Positions 7,687 through 16,402 of a DNA stretch of 57,328 nt are shown here, piece by piece. Numbering within the stretch: position 1 is the stretch's first letter; the number at the start of each line of letters is the position of its first letter. The stretch spans positions 1 to 57,328 of the forward strand of contig QZJN01000010.1 of the NCBI GenBank assembly GCA_003599335.1, read 5' to 3'. The notes under the pieces were generated by a model. It searched no databases and was not told the DNA's origin. It was given only the letters and a program-made list of their open reading frames with translations. This DNA is from Candidatus Parcubacteria bacterium (lineage in GTDB: Bacteria; Patescibacteriota; Minisyncoccia; SURF-38). A program made the translations under genes and the position numbers.

Positions 7687-9013
7687 ATGTGATAGGCAGT
7701 TTTAAGATAAAGCCGACAACAACGGCGCCAATACAAATCGCTAAAATAAAAAATCTTCTATTTTGGTATTTATCGAAAAAATATTTTATTAAAATTGCCG
7801 AAAGCATAATCCCAAACAAAAGAGCCGGAATATAATGATACAAAAACATGGGCCTTGAGATTGCTGCAAACGGCGCCCAATTAATAAGCCAGCCGATGGT
7901 AAATATTAAGCTTAACTTGCCATAATTACTCTTACGAAAATCACTTTTTAATACCAGAAGAAAAGAAGAAACAAAAACAGACAATAGCACTATCCACCAA
8001 ACGCCAAGGTTTGCGTCAAAAACAACTAAATTTTGATTATTATCAAAATGATACGGAAACGGCTTTTGTCCAAGGGGCCACAACCAAAAGGGGCTTGCCG
8101 AGGGATGAACTGCACTGCCTATATTACCCCCAAACATATAAAAATTAGTTTCCAAGAAACGTCCGATAATTGTGTTTGAACGAGGAGAATTTAAAAATTC
8201 AATATCTGTATAAATAGGGCTTCCCGCAGCCGCAACATAATTCAAACTAAACCAACGATTACCTTCGTCTGTTTTTACGATGCCAAAATAAATAGTGAAA
8301 ATTAAAAAATAAACAGCAAGAGGAATACTTACCAAAGAAAACCAATTAAACCCTTTGGGCTGTGAAGTGAGTTTAACATTGCTATTAAAAAGCTTCTGTG
8401 CCAAAGGATGAATCCAAATAATCATCAGTAATGCGCTCCAACCAGTCCATTTAACAGAGCCGGCCATACCAGCCGCTATTAAAGAAAAAACTAAAAGCTC
8501 TTTTTTGTATTTTTCAGATTTAAATGATTTCACAAATAACCAAAAACTTAACAGTATAAAAAACCAGAGCATCGAATCCAACAAAATAAGTTTGGATTGA
8601 ACTATTGCCGAATTATCAAAAGCAATAAAAAATCCTCCCAAAAACGAGGCTAAACGCGAACCGGAAAGTTCAAAAACCAAAGACCACAAAAGCAAAACAA
8701 CCATCACTCCAAAAAAAGCTGGAACAATCCGAAGGGCTAAAAATTTATCAGAAGGATAGGCCTTGCCAACTTCAATTTTCCCGTCAGTCGGGATACCAAT
8801 GACGCTAGCGGCGCCAGAAATAATTAATTTTCCAAGTGGCGGATGAATATCAAAAGAATACCTTCCTTTTAGATAATCTTGGGTAAAACCAGAAAAATGA
8901 TATTCATCGGTTACAACTATTGCCGGATTAAAAATAAACAAAAATCTGGTCAGAACAGCTATGGCCAATATTACCCAAACTTCCGGATGAGTTGATCTAA
9001 AAAATTCTTTCAT
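7673..9013 (-). CDS. GT39 family protein O-mannosyltransferase-like (PMT)
   Basis: Polytopic membrane glycosyltransferase of the dolichyl/polyprenyl-phosphate-mannose: protein mannosyltransferase type, which moves a lipid-linked sugar onto exported proteins. At 446 residues, the first lumenal loop carries the PMT signature (DEYHF, then DIHPPLGKL), which in the family holds the catalytic acidic residue. About ten membrane helices follow, and a YHYIPALLFG motif near the C-terminus fits the PMT C-terminal region. Start ATG at 9013, preferred to an in-frame TTG 12 nt upstream, because TATAAT (9025-9030) is 11 nt before it. Donor and acceptor are unknown. Confidence 0.88.
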   Translation of the reverse strand: MKEFFRSTHPEVWVILAIAVLTRFLFIFNPAIVVTDEYHFSGFTQDYLKGRYSFDIHPPLGKLIISGAASVIGIPTDGKIEVGKAYPSDKFLALRIVPAFFGVMVVLLLWSLVFELSGSRLASFLGGFFIAFDNSAIVQSKLILLDSMLWFFILLSFWLFVKSFKSEKYKKELLVFSLIAAGMAGSVKWTGWSALLMIIWIHPLAQKLFNSNVKLTSQPKGFNWFSLVSIPLAVYFLIFTIYFGIVKTDEGNRWFSLNYVAAAGSPIYTDIEFLNSPRSNTIIGRFLETNFYMFGGNIGSAVHPSASPFWLWPLGQKPFPYHFDNNQNLVVFDANLGVWWIVLLSVFVSSFLLVLKSDFRKSNYGKLSLIFTIGWLINWAPFAAISRPMFLYHYIPALLFGIMLSAILIKYFFDKYQNRRFFILAICIGAVVVGFILKLPITFVSI

Positions 9014-9024
9014 TAAACACTTCA

Positions 9025-9030
9025 ATTATA
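9025..9030 (-). promoter_or_regulatory. -10 box of GT39 gene
   Basis: Perfect TATAAT on the minus strand, 11 nt before the ATG at 9013. The -35 region is poor. Confidence 0.45.
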
Positions 9031-9081
9031 CCAAATTTATAAATATAGACTTTGTTATAGAAAGCCTGCATTAAAAATTTG

Positions 9082-9156
9082 TGCTCCCATCGGGATTCGA
9101 ACCCGAGTTTCAGCCGTGAAAGGGCCGCGTCCTGGACCAGGCTAGACGATGGGAGC
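9082..9156 (-). tRNA. tRNA-Glu(TTC)
   Basis: Acceptor GCTCCCA/TGGGAGC, T-arm TCGGG-TTCGAAT-CCCGA, anticodon loop CTTTCAC giving TTC. Discriminator A; CCA is not encoded. Confidence 0.93.
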
Positions 9157-9203
9157 AATTTATCTACAACATATTACAACACTTTTTTTATTTTGTATAC
9201 TCA

Positions 9204-10514
9204 TTAAAGCTTATTTTTTACTTCATTATCAAGACTCCCCGCTCCCATAAATACAAAGGTTGTTTTTTGAGGGTAGCCCGAATTTTTAATATGTTTTAAA
9301 ACTTGTTCAAATTTTTTAAAATAAAAAATCTTTTTCAATCTGCTTTTTTTGGAAATAATTTTTCTTACCGCAACGGCAAGTTCTTTGCTTGTTTTATTGT
9401 GCTTTAAAAGCTTATCCCGACCAAGAACTATATATTCGGGCAGTAAAATAAGTTCGTCTGCTTCAATAAAAGATGCCGGGTATTCTTTAAACAACCTTGT
9501 TAATCTATCCTGCTGATGGGGTTGGAAAACACATATTAATTTTTGCCCAGGGTATCTTTCTCTAAGACCTTGCAGTGTCGCGGCAATTTCAGTTGGGTGA
9601 TGAGCGTAATCACTGAAGATTAAAAATTTCTTCAGAGCCTTGTGCCTTGGCTTGACCAATTCCATCCTTCTCCAAGCGCCATTATATTCTTGCAATGATG
9701 CCCTTATCAGTTCTTTTGAAATTCCCAAATACAAAGCTGCTTTGGAGGCCGCTTCAGCATTAAGCTGATTATGCAACCCCAAAATTTTCAAAGGATACTT
9801 TCCCCCGGATGACGTACCAAAAAAAATTAACTTCCTCTTCAAACCAACCAGGGCCTTTAAAACGTTCTTATCTTTGCCATTGGCAATAATTTTTCCATCA
9901 GGAGAAACGTTTAACAAAAATTTCTTAAAGGCGCTGATAACCCAGTTTATATTTTTATATATATCAAGATGTTCGCTATCAATATTGGTAACGACTGCGA
10001 TATTAGAAAAGTAATTATGAAAGGCTCTCGCATATTCATCGGCTTCAACCACTAAATATTTGCTTTTACCAAGACGAAAATTGTTGTTTCCAAATTCCCT
10101 AAGCTTTGTGCCGACTATAACCGTCGGGTCAAAGCCGGCTTTAACCAGAATTAAGGCCACCATCGCCGTCGTGGTGCTTTTTCCGTGGGATCCCGAAACC
10201 GCAATTGTAAAATATTTTTTTGTCAACTCTCCAAGAGCTTGAGCGTAAGTTTTGATTATGATTTTTGAATCTTTGGCTCTTTTTAATTCCGGGTTTGAAG
10301 AACCAATAGCGGCTGAATAAATGATAAGTTTGGTTTTGAGAGAGATGTTTTTAGCTTTATGGCCCAAAAAAATCTTTACTCCCATTTTTCTGAGCCTCTC
10401 CAAAACTTCGGAAAATGTTGCATCAGACCCAGATACCTGATAACCTTGATGCACAAAATACTGCGCCAAAGCGCTCATTCCTATACCACCGATACCAATA
10501 AAATGGATTTTCAT
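9204..10514 (-). CDS. murC: UDP-N-acetylmuramate--L-alanine ligase MurC
   Basis: Cytoplasmic Mur ligase that adds L-Ala to UDP-MurNAc with ATP. At 436 residues it has the N-terminal Rossmann motif HFIGIGGIGMSALA, P-loop GSHGKST (108-114), and the third-domain segment DYAHHPTEI with FQPHQQDR, typical of MurC. It is head-to-head with tsaD across only 14 nt, so each promoter must overlap the other gene or start. murA and murD are elsewhere in this window, so the mur genes are scattered rather than in a dcw cluster. Confidence 0.96.
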   Translation of the reverse strand: MKIHFIGIGGIGMSALAQYFVHQGYQVSGSDATFSEVLERLRKMGVKIFLGHKAKNISLKTKLIIYSAAIGSSNPELKRAKDSKIIIKTYAQALGELTKKYFTIAVSGSHGKSTTTAMVALILVKAGFDPTVIVGTKLREFGNNNFRLGKSKYLVVEADEYARAFHNYFSNIAVVTNIDSEHLDIYKNINWVISAFKKFLLNVSPDGKIIANGKDKNVLKALVGLKRKLIFFGTSSGGKYPLKILGLHNQLNAEAASKAALYLGISKELIRASLQEYNGAWRRMELVKPRHKALKKFLIFSDYAHHPTEIAATLQGLRERYPGQKLICVFQPHQQDRLTRLFKEYPASFIEADELILLPEYIVLGRDKLLKHNKTSKELAVAVRKIISKKSRLKKIFYFKKFEQVLKHIKNSGYPQKTTFVFMGAGSLDNEVKNKL

Positions 10515-10528
10515 AACCCATTAATTGT

Positions 10529-11590
10529 ATGAAAATTTTAGCCATAGAAACAAGCTGTGACGAAACTTCAATAGCCATTGTTGAGGCTTGGATGGTTGCC
10601 AAAAACACCCCAAAATTTAAAATCGTAGCAAATACAATATCATCCCAGGTTAAACTTCATGCCCAATACGGCGGCGTCGTTCCAAATCTGGCCTCAAGAG
10701 AACACCTTAAAAATTTAATACCTGTTTTTGAAGAGACGCTTAAAAAGGCTTCGATAAAAAAGCAGGATATTCCAAAAAAAATACAGCTTCTGGCCGTAAC
10801 TGTTGGCCCGGGACTTATTCCATCGCTTATTGTCGGGGTTAACTTTGCAAAAACACTCGGGCTTATAACAAATTTGCCTATTGTCGGAACGAATCATCTT
10901 GAAGGACATATCTATTCTAATTGGCTTGATCATTCTCAAGAAATAAACTTTCCGGCCCTGAATTTAATTGTTTCTGGCGGCCATACTCAACTTGTCCTAA
11001 TGAAAGATTGTTTTAAGTATAGGCTACTTGGCGAAACAAGAGACGATGCAGCTGGAGAAGCTTTTGATAAAATTGCAAGATTGCTTGGCCTTGGATACCC
11101 CGGCGGTCCGGCAATAGATAAAGCTTCTCAAAATGGCAACCCTGAAGCTTTCAAACTGCCGCGACCAATGATTGATTCAAAAGATTTTGAATTCAGCTTT
11201 GCCGGTCTTAAAACGGCTGTTTTGTATATGACTAGAACCATGACCAGCGAAGAAATTTCCCAAAAAACGCCGGGTATAGCCGCAAGCGCCCAACAAGCCA
11301 TAGTTGATGTTTTGATCTCAAAAACATTGGGAGCGGCCCAACAATATAAGGCCAAAACAATTATGGTTTCTGGCGGTGTTGCGGCAAATAAAAAACTGCG
11401 GGAAATTTTGACAAAAAAATCTACGGTGCCAGCATTTTTTCCTCCGATTGAGCTGGCCACCGACAACGCAGCAATGATAGCTATGGCCGCTTATTTTAAT
11501 TTTCTCAATAAAAAATCTCCTTCTGTGCAAGCGGGTTGGCCCTGGGAACAAATAGAAGCCGATTCAAACTTGCAGCTTAAAACGTCTTAG
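10529..11590 (+). CDS. tsaD: tRNA N6-adenosine threonylcarbamoyltransferase TsaD
   Basis: TsaD transfers threonylcarbamoyl to A37 of tRNAs that read ANN codons, together with TsaB/TsaE and using TsaC product. At 353 residues it shows IETSCDETSIAI at the N-terminus, the metal-binding NHLEGHI motif, the SGGHTQLV nucleotide-binding loop, and late GGVAANKKLR and DNAAMIA motifs. All hallmark motifs are intact. ATG is used with no Shine-Dalgarno. valS follows after 27 nt with its own -10 box. Confidence 0.96.
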   Translation: MKILAIETSCDETSIAIVEAWMVAKNTPKFKIVANTISSQVKLHAQYGGVVPNLASREHLKNLIPVFEETLKKASIKKQDIPKKIQLLAVTVGPGLIPSLIVGVNFAKTLGLITNLPIVGTNHLEGHIYSNWLDHSQEINFPALNLIVSGGHTQLVLMKDCFKYRLLGETRDDAAGEAFDKIARLLGLGYPGGPAIDKASQNGNPEAFKLPRPMIDSKDFEFSFAGLKTAVLYMTRTMTSEEISQKTPGIAASAQQAIVDVLISKTLGAAQQYKAKTIMVSGGVAANKKLREILTKKSTVPAFFPPIELATDNAAMIAMAAYFNFLNKKSPSVQAGWPWEQIEADSNLQLKTS

Positions 11591-11605
11591 AGTTTCTGGA
11601 TGGGT

Positions 11606-11611
11606 TATAAT
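11606..11611 (+). promoter_or_regulatory. -10 box of valS
   Basis: Perfect TATAAT 6 nt before the valS ATG, implying a leaderless transcript. The -35 box is not recognisable. Confidence 0.5.
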
Positions 11612-11617
11612 TAGACC

Positions 11618-13690
11618 ATGAATAAGACAGAGGCCGAGTACAAACCCTACGATCCAAAGGAAACCGAGCCAAGAATATACAAATTGTGGGAAGACTCGGG
11701 ATTTTTCAATCCCGACAACCTGCCCGGAAAAAGGGATAAAAACTTTGTAATAATGTTACCTCCTCCAAACGTAACTGGTTCTTTGCATATGGGACATGCT
11801 CTTGAACACTCTCTGTCTGATGCAATTATTCGTTGGAAAAGAATGAAGGGATTTAAAACTTTGTGGCTGCCGGGAACCGATCATGCCGGAATTGCAACCC
11901 AAAATGTTGTTGAAAAAGAGATCAAAAAAGAAGGCTTATCGCGACACAAACTCGGTAGGGATAAATTTCTTGAGAGAGTCTGGGCTTGGAAAGAAAAATA
12001 CGGAAACGCCATAGTGGAGCAAATGAAAAAGCTTGGCAACTCCCTTGATTGGTCCAGAATCCGCTTCACAATGGATGAAAATTATCAAAAAGCCGTCAAA
12101 GAAGCTTTCTTGCACTACCATAAAAAAGGACTGATATATCAGGGAGAAAGAACTGTTAATTGGTGCACGCGTTGCGGCACTTCCCTTTCGGATCTCGAAC
12201 TTAACTATTCGGATGAAAAAGCAATCTTATATCATATAAAATACGGGCCGTTAACTTTAGCAACTGTTCGCCCAGAAACAAAGCTCGGCGACACCGGAGT
12301 GGCCGTGCATCCGGAAGACAAACGTTATCAAAAATATATAGGCAAAGAAATTGAAATCGAATCGGTCGAAGGTAAAGCAAAAATGAAGGTTGTTGCAGAC
12401 GAAAGAGTTGATCCGGAATTTGGCACCGGCGTTATTAAAGTTACGCCGGCTCATGATATTTTGGATTTTGAGATCGGACAAAAAAATAATTTACCCGTAA
12501 AATCGGTTATAGGACCTGATGGAAAAATGAATGAAAACGCCGGACCGTATAAAGGACTGTCGGTGATCGAGGCCAGAAAAAAAATCGTTGAGGATATGAA
12601 ACTAAAAGGTCTTATTGTAAAAGAAGAGGAATACCAACACAGAGTCGCGAAATGCTATCGCTGCGACACGATCATCGAACCCCTGCCTTCAAAACAATGG
12701 TTTTTGAAAATATCTGATGAAAAACATTCCCTGGCCAAAACAGCTATCGAGGCTGTAAAAAAAGGAAGGATTAAAATAAGCCCGAAAAAATGGGAGAAAG
12801 TTTATTTTGATTGGCTTGAGAATATAAAAGACTGGAACATATCTCGCCAAATCTGGTGGGGACATAAAATCCCCATAGATGGGGTTGATGATGTTCTTGA
12901 TACCTGGTTTTCCTCGGCTTTATGGCCTTTTGCAACCCTTGGCTGGCCCGAAAAAACCTCTGATTTAAAAACTTTTTATCCAACAACCTTTATGACTTCT
13001 GCCCGAGATATACTTCACCTTTGGATCACAAGAATGATTTTTTCCGGCCTTGAATTTATGAATAAAGAACCTTTTGGAGAAGTTTACATACACCCGACAG
13101 TTCTTACAAAGACTGGCAAACGAATGAGTAAATCCTTAGGAACGGGCATAGACCCGCTTGAATTGATTGAAAAATACGGAGCTGACGCAACAAGATTCGG
13201 TTTGTTATGGCAAGTGCTTGGCGGACAAGATATAAGGTTTGGGGAAGAATCGGCAGTGGCCGGTAAAAAATTTGCCAACAAAATATGGAATGCAGGAAGA
13301 TTTTTAATACCGCAACTAAACCCCAACATTAAATACAATCTAAAATGGCCGAAAAATAACGAGACCGAGCTTGATAAACAAATGAGGTCTGATTTGGCCG
13401 GACTTATAAGCAAGGTTGATAAAGGACTTTCAGACTTTGAATTTGGTGATGCCTTGCATGAGTTATACGAATATTTCTGGAAGAAATTCGCCGACGTTTA
13501 TATAGAAGACATAAAAAAACGAAAAGATCAGGATGCCACGCATCGCGCATTTATTATATATGCAACATTGCTTAAACTTTTGCATCCGTTTATGCCGTTT
13601 GTGACAGAGGCTATTTATGATAAACTTCCTATAGAGAATAAACTTCTCCTTGTGGTTGAAAATTGGCCGCAGGCCGAGGAGCTTAAATGA
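11618..13690 (+). CDS. valS: valyl-tRNA synthetase
   Basis: Class I synthetase charging tRNA-Val. At 690 residues it is far shorter than the roughly 880-950 of most bacteria. HIGH is HMGH (57-60), KMSKS is KRMSKS (501-506). The CP1 editing domain is present (ATVRPET, then VIKVTPAHD). Between the GHKIP and DDVLDTWFSS motifs the usual insert of some tens of residues is missing, and the C-terminal coiled-coil arm is absent. Such trimming is common in CPR proteins. The stop codon overlaps the next start as ATGA. Confidence 0.95.
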   Translation: MNKTEAEYKPYDPKETEPRIYKLWEDSGFFNPDNLPGKRDKNFVIMLPPPNVTGSLHMGHALEHSLSDAIIRWKRMKGFKTLWLPGTDHAGIATQNVVEKEIKKEGLSRHKLGRDKFLERVWAWKEKYGNAIVEQMKKLGNSLDWSRIRFTMDENYQKAVKEAFLHYHKKGLIYQGERTVNWCTRCGTSLSDLELNYSDEKAILYHIKYGPLTLATVRPETKLGDTGVAVHPEDKRYQKYIGKEIEIESVEGKAKMKVVADERVDPEFGTGVIKVTPAHDILDFEIGQKNNLPVKSVIGPDGKMNENAGPYKGLSVIEARKKIVEDMKLKGLIVKEEEYQHRVAKCYRCDTIIEPLPSKQWFLKISDEKHSLAKTAIEAVKKGRIKISPKKWEKVYFDWLENIKDWNISRQIWWGHKIPIDGVDDVLDTWFSSALWPFATLGWPEKTSDLKTFYPTTFMTSARDILHLWITRMIFSGLEFMNKEPFGEVYIHPTVLTKTGKRMSKSLGTGIDPLELIEKYGADATRFGLLWQVLGGQDIRFGEESAVAGKKFANKIWNAGRFLIPQLNPNIKYNLKWPKNNETELDKQMRSDLAGLISKVDKGLSDFEFGDALHELYEYFWKKFADVYIEDIKKRKDQDATHRAFIIYATLLKLLHPFMPFVTEAIYDKLPIENKLLLVVENWPQAEELK

Positions 13691-14448
13691 CTGGCACAAC
13701 ACTCTTATATATAATCGTTGGTTTTCTGCCATCAATAGTCTGGCTGTTTTTTTATTTAAGAGAAGACGCACATCCGGAGCCAAACAGGCTTGTTGTTTTG
13801 GTTTTTTTTCTGGGGATGCTGACTGCTCCCATTGCCGTTGGAGCAGAGTATCTTTTTGTGAAAGCCTTAAATCTTCTTAACATATCAACCGCTGTCCAGG
13901 TTTCCGATTTAATAAGGGTGCCAACATTAATTGTTTTGCTTGGCATAAGCGCAATTGAAGAACTTCTTAAATATTCTGTCGTCAAGCTAAGAATTTTGCA
14001 CGACAAAGAGTTTGACGAGCCGGTTGATGCCATGATATATATGGTGATAGCTGCGCTTGGTTTTGCTGCTGTTGAAAACATTTTATTTATTGCCGGTCCG
14101 TTTCAACAATCTCTCGCTCAAGGCTTCACGGTAATTTTGGCAAGATTTTTAGGAGCAACTTTCTTGCATGCCCTTGCTTCGGCGATGATAGGATTTTATA
14201 TAGCTCTTGCTATTTTACATAAAGTCAAACACCATCACGGACATCTTGTGCAAGGCCTCATGCTTGCAGTCGCATTCCACACACTTTACAATTGGTTAAT
14301 CCTTCAGAATCAACCTCTTCTTGTCGGAATGCTCCTGCTTTTGGTTGCATTCCTTATAGGAAAAGCCTTCCAAAACTTACGTAGAAAAGTCTTTAAACCA
14401 ACAAACTATTATTCTAACTTCCAAACATGGCAAAAAAATCCTTTTTAG
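13687..14448 (+). CDS. PrsW-family intramembrane metalloprotease
   Basis: An integral membrane protease family; PrsW of Bacillus cleaves an anti-sigma factor. At 253 residues it has about seven to eight helices and the family motifs EDAHPEP, EELLKY, GFAAVEN and a conserved HALASAMIGF histidine, consistent with an intramembrane metal site. It overlaps valS by 4 nt (ATGA) and the hsp20 gene by 22 nt, so the three are likely one operon. The substrate here is unknown. Confidence 0.88.
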   Translation: MTGTTLLYIIVGFLPSIVWLFFYLREDAHPEPNRLVVLVFFLGMLTAPIAVGAEYLFVKALNLLNISTAVQVSDLIRVPTLIVLLGISAIEELLKYSVVKLRILHDKEFDEPVDAMIYMVIAALGFAAVENILFIAGPFQQSLAQGFTVILARFLGATFLHALASAMIGFYIALAILHKVKHHHGHLVQGLMLAVAFHTLYNWLILQNQPLLVGMLLLLVAFLIGKAFQNLRRKVFKPTNYYSNFQTWQKNPF

Positions 14449-14897
14449 AAAAATTCGCAGGCTCTCAATCGGAGGAAATATCATATAACGATGAGGCCGC
14501 GGAACTGGCTCTGGCTTCTCGCGTAAAAACGCCGAGGGTCCAGGAAGACGTCTTGGCCGAAGAAGAAGGCCAATTAACTTTGGATGTTTACCAGACGCCA
14601 TCTGAAGTAATAATCAAATCAACCATAGCCGGAGTTGATCCAAATGATCTTGATATTTCTATAAACAACGATATGGTCACAATCCGCGGCACAAGACATA
14701 AAGACGAAGAAGTCGATTCGGAAGAATATTATTACCAGGAACTTTATTGGGGCTCTTTTTCAAGATCTGTCATTCTGCCGGTTGAAGTTGATGCCGATGA
14801 AGCCGAGGCTTCAATGAAAAACGGAATTTTAACCATAAAATTGCCGAAGCTTGATAAAGAAAAACATAGAAAACTAAAGGTAAAAAACCAAGGTTAA
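14427..14897 (+). CDS. Hsp20/alpha-crystallin small heat shock protein
   Basis: An ATP-independent holdase chaperone. At 156 residues it has a variable N-terminal arm (about 1-48) and an alpha-crystallin domain (about 50-150) with the strands LDVYQTPSEVIIKSTIAGV, ISINNDMVTIRG and the signature A.ASMKNGILTIKLPK. The C-terminal I-x-I tail motif is not evident. The start lies 22 nt inside the prsW gene, so translational coupling is likely. A very strong terminator follows. Confidence 0.93.
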   Translation: MAKKSFLEKFAGSQSEEISYNDEAAELALASRVKTPRVQEDVLAEEEGQLTLDVYQTPSEVIIKSTIAGVDPNDLDISINNDMVTIRGTRHKDEEVDSEEYYYQELYWGSFSRSVILPVEVDADEAEASMKNGILTIKLPKLDKEKHRKLKVKNQG

Positions 14898-14900
14898 TTA

Positions 14901-14940
14901 AACCAAAAACCTCCGAATTATCGGAGGTTTTTGGTTTTTA
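14901..14940 (+). terminator. rho-independent terminator, 16-bp stem
   Basis: Positions 14901-14916 pair perfectly with 14921-14936 around loop ATTA. The arms are A-rich then T-rich, so it may work in both directions. Confidence 0.9.
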
Positions 14941-15069
14941 GTGGGCTGGGAGAGATTTGGTCACAACTCTTTTGTTTTAACAAAAGGTCGCGACCCCGCC
15001 TCGTCTGCAAAGCATGACTCCGGCATTCAAATCCCTACGCAAGCCAAGCAGTTGGCTTGCTCCAGATTG
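14941..15069 (-). repeat. tRNA-Leu-associated mini-element (copy B)
   Basis: Non-coding segment behind the 3' end of tRNA-Leu(TAG). Positions 15069-15087 (tRNA T-loop to 3' end plus two flanking bases) are repeated at 14941-14959 with one mismatch in 19, period 128 bp. The 27-nt block at 15037-15063 is identical to 102-128 in copy A and holds the same 9-bp hairpin. Further shared pieces, in order, are GAATGCC, ATGC, and GAGGCGGGG followed by YCG. A perfect hairpin CTTTTGTT/AACAAAAG (about 14967-14986) takes the place of the AAATTT hairpin of copy A. No ORF lies inside. Confidence 0.8.
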
Positions 15070-15152
15070 TGGGCGGGGAGAGATTTGAACTCTCACGAGA
15101 TTACTCTCACTAGCTCCTAAGGCTAGCGCGTCTGCCGTTCCGCCACCCGCCC
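15070..15152 (-). tRNA. tRNA-Leu(TAG)
   Basis: Class II tRNA. Acceptor GGGCGGG/CCCGCCC, discriminator A, anticodon stem CTAGC/GCTAG with loop CTTAGGA giving TAG, long variable arm. CCA is not encoded. Its upstream region is shared with the divergent promoter of the SPFH gene. Confidence 0.93.
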
Positions 15153-15194
15153 GTATAAATCATTATTACAGCTTAAATAAAGGCTGACAAATAC

Positions 15195-15223
15195 TTGACT
15201 TTTTAGTATTTCTATGATAATAT
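15195..15223 (+). promoter_or_regulatory. promoter of SPFH gene
   Basis: TTGACT (15195-15200), 17-nt spacer, TAATAT (15218-15223). The -10 lies within an inverted repeat TATGAT-AAT-ATCATA, a possible operator. Confidence 0.65.
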
Positions 15224-15281
15224 CATAACTGTTCATTTCGCTCTTTTCAAGTTCAAAATCCAAACACAAGAGAGGTGAAAA

Positions 15282-16400
15282 ATGGAGTCACTGATTTTGC
15301 TGCTCGTGATTATCGGGGTTGGCATGCTCGTGTTGGCGTGGTCAGCGCCGATCCCGACAAATTACGTCGGGGTTGAAACTATCTTCGGCAACCGGTTCTT
15401 CTTTGGCCGGGCCAAGATACGGGTCCTGCCGGAAGGCTTGGGGTGGCGAACATTTCCAAGACCAATTTCCACAATTCTTCGGATTCCTCTGTTACAGGAA
15501 CTCGATGAAGAAGTTTCTGTCGAGGCTTACACAGCCTATGCAGAAGTAACAGAGCCTGGTAAAGAAAGTCCTGCCGGCGAATTGGCGTTAGTAACGTGGG
15601 AGCTTGCTTTTAAGTGGCGGGCTTCGCGTTACCCATCGCGTCTGCGTCGCTTTGTAGAGCTCTCAACGGATGCATTGATGGAAGGCAAAGATGTCAAAAC
15701 CTTTACCATCAATGCCGCCATCGTTGATCTCAAAAACCTCCTTCTCAGCCTGACCAGTCAAGTTGGCCCAGCCCACGTCCTTGATTGTATCGAGGAATTC
15801 GGGCTGATCCTAAACCTTTTTTCAAGAGGGAAAGTGAAGGACGAGGAGCTTGAGAATTGGCTAGACTATTTTCGTAAAACTCCGACCGACCGCGAGGAAC
15901 TCCGCAAAGATCTTCGCAAGAAAGTCGGGGAAATCGACAAACAGGACAGACTGGAGGGGAAGTGGACTCAGGCCGACTTTGCCAGAGCTGAAACCGAGGA
16001 AGAAACTGGCCAGCGAGAACTACACATTTCCCCCATCGAGGACGGCGTAGGCATCTCAATCGAGAAGGTCAGTATCAAGAAACGGAAGTTCGACAAAAAA
16101 ACTGACGATGCCTTCCATGCCAAAGTGCGCCAGAGCCGCAAAGCACAAGGGGCCGCGGCGACTGTCGACGCCATGAAAAAATTGGCGGAACAACTCCCAG
16201 CCGGCCTCACCCCTGCAGAGCGTGCTCGCTATGCTGCAATGGCCCTCGAGCTGCCTGTTTCAACTATCGCCATCGACACTCGAGAAGGTGGCTCTCCCCC
16301 ATTCGTGATAGTTCAAACCCCAACCTCCCAACCGTCCCAACAACCACCGACCAAAGCAAAAAAGGGTAGGAGCGGTAAGGTCGGAGAGGAGGAGAACTGA
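15282..16400 (+). CDS. membrane-anchored SPFH/band 7-like protein
   Basis: At 372 residues it begins with one membrane helix (about 3-20). A band-7-like domain follows (GVETIFGN, VLPEGLGW, then VTWELAFKWR), and after it a long charged helix ending in AQGAAATVDAMKKLAEQLPAG, as in the C-terminal helices of stomatin/flotillin proteins. Such proteins form membrane-bound oligomers. The tail is Pro/Gln/Lys-rich. A good ribosome site (GAGAGGTG) precedes ATG. Base composition is much more GC-rich than in the preceding housekeeping genes, which suggests a different origin. It is followed after 2 nt by a second gene with a strong ribosome site. Confidence 0.75.
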   Translation: MESLILLLVIIGVGMLVLAWSAPIPTNYVGVETIFGNRFFFGRAKIRVLPEGLGWRTFPRPISTILRIPLLQELDEEVSVEAYTAYAEVTEPGKESPAGELALVTWELAFKWRASRYPSRLRRFVELSTDALMEGKDVKTFTINAAIVDLKNLLLSLTSQVGPAHVLDCIEEFGLILNLFSRGKVKDEELENWLDYFRKTPTDREELRKDLRKKVGEIDKQDRLEGKWTQADFARAETEEETGQRELHISPIEDGVGISIEKVSIKKRKFDKKTDDAFHAKVRQSRKAQGAAATVDAMKKLAEQLPAGLTPAERARYAAMALELPVSTIAIDTREGGSPPFVIVQTPTSQPSQQPPTKAKKGRSGKVGEEEN

Positions 16401-16402
16401 CC

